A stretch of 64,000 nt of DNA from Apoda limacodes. Lineage: Eukaryota; Arthropoda; Insecta; Lepidoptera; Limacodidae. The stretch covers positions 34,312,815-34,376,814 of the forward strand of contig OX291543.1 of NCBI GenBank assembly GCA_946406115.1, written 5' to 3'. Positions 59,000 to 64,000 of the stretch are shown here, one piece after another. The notes below the pieces were generated by a model. The model ran no database searches, was not told the origin of the DNA, and worked only from the letters and a program-made list of their open reading frames with translations. Within the stretch, counting starts at the first letter, position 1. Each line of letters begins with the position of its first letter. Both the position numbers and the translations under genes were made by a program.

Positions 59000-59251
59000 T
59001 ATTATAATTTTTATTAATTTAATAATTTAACGTAGTGTTTGTGCTACGTACTACGGCTACGTGGTGCCGTATCAATAAGTCTTAAGTAATATTAAAAGAC
59101 AAAGAACCGATCAAATAAAAAAAATGATACATATCCTGCTCTAAATTTATACATCTATAAAATGCGCCAAAGAGTTGTCACATATGTCACATGTATCATT
59201 CAAACTTACAGTGAAAAAGGGTGTGAAATCTTAATTAAAGTAACAAATAAT

Positions 59252-59530
59252 AAAAACCGGCCAAGTGTGAGACAGGCCCAAGCCTCTAGCATTTTAAATT
59301 AACGGTACAACGCCATCTAGCAATATTATTAAAAAAAATAATAACACATTTGTTTGTTGAAAACAATATTCAAAGTTAAGCAACGTCGGGCTTGGTCAGT
59401 ACTTGGATGGTTGACCGCTTAGCGACACACTTTTGTTTTTGTTTGCGATTGTAAATTTCGTAAATGGTAATTGGTACGGATATAACGGAACTCGGTGCGT
59501 GAGTCCAACTCGCACTTGGCCGGTTTTTTT
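59252..59530 (+). mobile_element. Small inverted-repeat element carrying 5S rRNA piece
   Basis: Left end AAAAACCGGCCAAGTGTGAG and right end, read inversely, AAAAACCGGCCAAGTGCGAG give about 20-bp terminal inverted repeats around 279 bp. Inside is a 5S rRNA fragment. Other copies of the right end (52.2, 38.7 kb) show no 5S part in the bases next to them. Confidence 0.75.
59373..59422 (+). ncRNA. 5S rRNA gene fragment
   Basis: AAGTTAAGCAACGTCGGGCT, then TGGTCAGTACTTGGATGG and TTGACCGCTTAG correspond to the second half of 5S rRNA (roughly positions 50-100, including the internal-control-region part near GGATGGGTGACC). The 5' half is absent and there are substitutions, so it is not a functional rRNA gene. 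Confidence 0.85.
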
Positions 59531-62178
59531 TTAAATGGCCCTGTTTTTTCCTTTTTTAAATCATTTAATTAATTTGTTTTGTTTCCATCTGCTGTTTTTT
59601 ATGCGTTTTAAATACACTTGAATGTTGCTTTTTACTTCAAGAAGCTATCTTGCCTAGTTTCATAAAGATTTCATGATAAGTTAGTGTCTTTTTATATTGC
59701 TTTTCAGTTACCTATAACAAACACCTATTACGAAAGTTAAAAATAACCTAATTCTATTTTATTAGTTCCCCGCTCATGTAGGTTTATCGGAGCACACATA
59801 CAGTAATGACAAACAGAGCTGCTGGGACCACTCGATGCCATAATTTGATAAAAAACCTCAATGTTCATATCTACGTACAAAAATTTTACAGTGTATTACA
59901 ACTTTCAGCCAAAAAAGTGCTGCGTGTAACTTTGTAAAGGTAAACATTGGAATATTTTTAAGTTAAGTACCTTAGTTCCTGTTTACATGCAAAAAAGATC
60001 TTTGAAATACACTTATTTATTTTGATTGAGAGCTTTATTTTAAACCGTTTGTTTTTACGTAAACATAATTTAATTACCTAAAAACATTAAATACAAAATA
60101 GAGAAACAATGCTGATTAACCTAGTTAGTCGGTTGGTTAGCTCAATGGTTTAAAAACGCATGAAACAATGGTAAGTACTGGTTGAGTTCCAAAAATAGTC
60201 TTTGCTAATGGAGTGTAAGATGTCAAAAAACACGATGTAATGTTGAGTGAAGAAACCACAAGTCCCTGGAACGTCACTAACAAGCTGTAACGGCGGTGGT
60301 ACAGCAAACACTGTACGACGCACCACGTAGCGTGTTCCTCACAAGCAAAATTTGACAATGTTTTTGACGTTTATTAAAAAAACATCATTCTATTTTGTTC
60401 ACATAACCATAAGCCAAATATTTAGGTATTATAGGTATATTTAGATATTTCTATATTTTTACTAAATAACTTATTAAAAAATCAGTCATGTCAAAATAAG
60501 TAAAGTTCAATTATTTTTTGTGGAGCTTTAAAGCGTCTGAGAAAAGTTTTGGCCCATGGAAAGTGTGTGACACTTATAAATACTATTTTAGAATAATATT
60601 CTATAAAACATATATAAAAATCAGCCATATAAATTTAAGTTAAGTAACTCTTATTTTTAGTTACCTTTCTTACCTTTTACCTGCCCGGGTGTCACAAGGC
60701 AGGCTCCAACAAGACTGCAGGTGTTTAAAGAACATGAGACGCTACTGAAAACCTAAGGTTTCATCTATGTGAAAATAAGTTAAGTCAGATCGTTCTGGGA
60801 TCTCATAATATTTGATTTCTTGCTTCTAAATCCATCGGATAGTCTCTATAGATAAACTGACAAATTAGAGTATATTTTTAAGTCCACTCCGTTATTTTAT
60901 TTGGACTGTACATATTTTTTAACATTAGTTTGTACTTAGAAGATAATTCTTTAAAGTACGCCAGGAACACATTTTCTAAAAAAGACTATTTCTTCTTGCA
61001 GTTTTAATGTAGTAAACTTTCCATAACCTTAAGGACTTCACATTTTATATCGGGCGATGTACAACATAAATTATTAAATAAATTAAAAAACAACTATAAT
61101 TTCAACAGTGAAAAGAGTTGTGAAATTTTTTTCGCAATGGCGGGAAAAATTAATCAGTTTTCCTATGCGCGCGCATGGCGATCGGCCATAGACTAAAGAA
61201 TGAGGTTTCTTTTTTTGGCTTTTCGCGGATAGCGTTTAAGCCACGTACAAAATGGGGAATTTCTTTATTACAGAGAAAATAAAAGTTATATTTATGTAAA
61301 AGTTTAATTTATCAAACACGTAGAAGTTGAAATTACCTATTTAAATACGAAGTTTTCATACAACTTGAGCAAACCATATGTACATTAAAATTTGTACTAT
61401 TGTACACGATCTTTTTTGTATCGAATTTTTTTTAAGATAAAAGGAACTTAACCAACAATATAAAAATCTCTATAACTCACTTGTGAATAATAGCAATGAA
61501 AAAATCACATTTTGATTACAGGTGTCTTTATGTGCCTAATTGCGGTGAAATTAGAGCCACTTTATAAGCAAGTGTGTTGAAAAAATATTTAAAAACCTGC
61601 CACGAACCGCACATAATAATGCCCACCTAAGAAAACAATCCGCCTATCCTGTCCATGACGCGACAATAAGAAGCGTTAGTCACTTTCTTGTCGTCATCAT
61701 AAAAAGTGGGTAAAAGCACAATGTTAATCCACACCGAAATTTGTAATTCTGAATGTGTTACCAAAACAGAACCTACTAAGTGTTGTCTGTCTCGCATGAC
61801 CTAGACTTGATAGATATGTTTTTCAAAATGGAGACTACCAACTAAAAGCGTTTTCTATATCATATGAAATAGACTAGGTCTGTTCTCTGAAAGAGTTTAA
61901 ACCGACCGATGTATTGGATAAGTCAGTATTTCACTTCGTTTATTTTAATAATAATGATAAACATTTTTACTATACAACATTTATAAAACAAAATGTATGT
62001 ATGCATTAACCAACGAGGTACGGATGGGCGCGCTCTAAGTACTAGAAATAAGCAAGAATACATCAGACATGTTTTACCTTAAATTAGCAATAGAATAAAA
62101 TGATTGTTTATTCGACAATAAGGCTGTTTTGTTTAAAATATAAGGCGAATTAAGCTACTACACTGGAATATATTATTG

Positions 62179-62236
62179 AGCTATTTAGCTATTTAGCTAT
62201 TTAGCTATTTAGCTATTTAGCTATTTAGCTATTTAG
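62179..62236 (+). repeat. 8-bp tandem repeat (AGCTATTT)7
   Basis: Seven exact copies. Confidence 0.97.
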
Positions 62237-62497
62237 CCAACTTGACACTCAAATTAGACAAATAAAGCTAGCTGAGATCTGGAAAACTTGATTTTAATTT
62301 GGGATATTTGGTTGATATGTTTATTTATTTTGAATAAAATATTAGTTGAATAATAAACTGCGCTGGCCATATTGAATTTTTAGTTGTGGAGGAAGATGAC
62401 TAAATAACACGTTCATGTGGTGTTGTTTTTTTTTTTAATCCAAGTTATCCAAGAGTCCATTATTTTGCTGAAAATACAATTATGTTTTGCGGGAGTT

Positions 62498-62755
62498 TTA
62501 AAACAACAATATGTAAGAGACTGGGGTGGCGGGCCTAGTGGACGCCAGGACGGCTTCGATGTCAGCCAATCCAGGGGAGAATTGTCCAAGTGAGCTTGAT
62601 TTCAGTTTGTTCAGAACACTTTTCCTACTCTCGTGTTTACAAAAACGTAACAGATTGCTAAAAAAATTACGCAAATCACAGATGAAGCTACTTATCTCGA
62701 AAGCCGTCCATTCACGATATTTAACACGCTCTCCCGCCACTGCCGATGCCGCCAT
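62498..62755 (-). other. Unidentified 85-codon open frame with ATG
   Basis: The minus frame begins at a true ATG in good context (GCGCGATGGCGG): MAASAVAGERVKYREWTAFE then ISSFICDLRNFFSN. It ends without obvious splice structure. A plus frame is open over the same bases. GC is higher than in the surroundings. It might be the start of a gene lying further down or a transposon piece; I do not recognise it. Confidence 0.3.
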
Positions 62756-63231
62756 CGCGCCATGTTAGAAAGTGAACAAATCATAAATATCAGACTGACA
62801 TTATTTAAATTTGGATTATTCACAGTTTATATTGCTCTGTCTGCGGCTCTGCCCACCATGGAGTAACGCATTAGGTATTTTTTTTACAGACCATTTATGC
62901 ATTTGCCAGAGTCAAATTCAATTATATTATATCGTATCGTGGCGCGGGCGTTACCGCGCGTCCTCGTTTTCAAGTCCCAAGATTGGGCGGGAGATTTGGT
63001 GTGGATCCTCAGACATTGTGCGTCATGTCCTGCTTATTTCTTGATAATTCACTATTCATGAGCCTTTGCTGCACAATTCTTAACACGCTTTCGTAAAACT
63101 TTGCTAAAATATATACATCGAAAGTCACTAAATTAATTTAGAAAAATTAAACAGAAAAAAACACCACTCCTTCTTAAGATTCGCGCCAAAACTCCCATTA
63201 GGTATTTCTATCTAACATTGAGACACAGTTA

Positions 63232-64000
63232 CTAGGGGTGATCACTTCGAAAAAACATTGATGTTTTTTTCAATGCGATATATCGGAACTGAGCATCGAT
63301 GTCTTCCGATGTATCGGTTAGAAACATTGATGTTTTCTGAAAATCGAGTACTTTTTCTAACATTAGGTCACAAAGCTATAGCCGGGCTGGCTCTGACACT
63401 CCATGCAAAAGTCTATTTATAATTATATAGGGTAATGTCACCAATAAATGAACGATTAAGAGTTTTTGACAACTTGAAAGGCGTTTTTCATACAAACCAT
63501 CGCTGATTCAAATGTAAACTACATTTTTACATTTAAAAAAACTAAAAGCCATGCATAAGAATAATCTTATTTTTAGTATTATAGTATATGATTTAGTTTT
63601 ATTTTATTATTTATATTATTTAATAGTATAGTATTTAGTATTATTATTATAAAAGGTACAAATGAAATTAAAATCATCTACAATTATGGACACTCTGGAA
63701 TTATTGTCCTATTTCCAGTGTTTTTTTGACAGACTTCGCAAAAAAAAAAGTTTATTTAAACGTTTCCCTTTCATTCTATTTTGTTGTTGGTTGACGATTT
63801 GTGCCGCTTTAGAATACAAACGTTCAGATGGGATCATTCCAAATTTCTAATGGGTTCTCAATAAATCTGCCTATTGCCATCTATATTGTGCCTTTAAATT
63901 AACTGATTATTATCGATTCGATGTTTTATCAAAATACATCGATTGCATCAAGAGCTTATCAAAACATGGGATCAATCCGATGTATAGTACCTATTGCAAA
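63232..64000 (-). mobile_element. hAT-type DNA transposon remnant
   Basis: A CTAGGGGTGATCACTTCG terminus (63232) resembles hAT ends and is followed by subterminal repeats of CATTGATGTTTT and ATCGATGT. Similar motifs recur at 63910-63990. Between them lies the last part of a transposase (separate entry). The element may run past the window end. Confidence 0.65.
63709..63846 (-). pseudogene. hAT transposase C-terminal (dimerisation) fragment
   Basis: An open minus frame of 45 codons: IPSERLYSKAAQIVNQQQNR then MKGKRLNKLFFLRSLSKKHW and a stop. It matches the hAT C-terminal dimerisation motif (P-x-S-x-x-ER-x-FS-x-A ... R-x-RL ... L-x-FL-x-x-L ... W). An in-frame stop lies directly upstream, so the catalytic part is lost. 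The plus-strand frame here is a shadow. Confidence 0.82.

Noticed and set aside
60120..60200. GGTTGGTTAGCTCAATGG, tRNA-like 5' part
   Set aside because: No matching acceptor stem or T-arm downstream.

Overview
The window looks like AT-rich nuclear DNA of a lepidopteran (moth or butterfly). No prokaryotic gene structure is present. The evidence is a many-exon gene with canonical GT/AG introns, Lep1-type non-autonomous Helitrons inserted between A and T, CR1- and Jockey-type non-LTR retrotransposons of the kind common in Lepidoptera, a BEL/Pao LTR element, a hAT remnant, and a short interstitial run of the insect telomere repeat TTAGG.

The one host gene I can support lies on the minus strand and spans about 54 kb (58.99 to 4.85 kb). 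It encodes a secreted protein of the arthropod clip-like-plus-CUB type. The exons, in transcript order, are: signal peptide (58.94-59.00 kb), cysteine-knot module (33.1-33.3), CUB1 (22.5-22.66 and 20.17-20.27), end of CUB1 and start of CUB2 (18.47-18.66), CUB2 (17.33-17.50), acidic linker (14.02-14.16), CUB2 continued (13.56-13.78), and last exon with stop (4.85-5.06). Phases agree at every junction and the exons sum to 1428 nt, which is 476 codons including stop. An extra phase-compatible exon at 14.90-15.05 kb carries its own stop codon, so it is either an alternative terminal exon or, with a weak donor, a 48-codon cassette. The signal-peptide exon has no in-frame ATG in this sequence.

The introns hold most of the repeats. 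The last intron (5.06-13.56 kb) contains a CR1 fragment, a decayed BEL/Pao element (7.5-12.1 kb, with several internal deletions) and a Jockey-like fragment. The 20.8-22.3 kb stretch has a Helitron and a second BEL LTR; the Helitron and LTR lie in the intron between the two CUB1 exons. The large first introns (22.7-33.1 and 33.3-58.9 kb) contain CR1, Jockey-like and RTE-like fragments, two Lep1-like Helitrons, several tandem arrays and large inverted repeats. Upstream of the gene lie a small inverted-repeat element carrying a piece of 5S rRNA (59.25-59.53 kb), an octanucleotide array (62.18 kb) and the C-terminal part of a hAT transposase (63.7 kb). I found no complete transposon, tRNA gene or CRISPR array. 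The first 3.8 kb is noncoding, with nested duplications.
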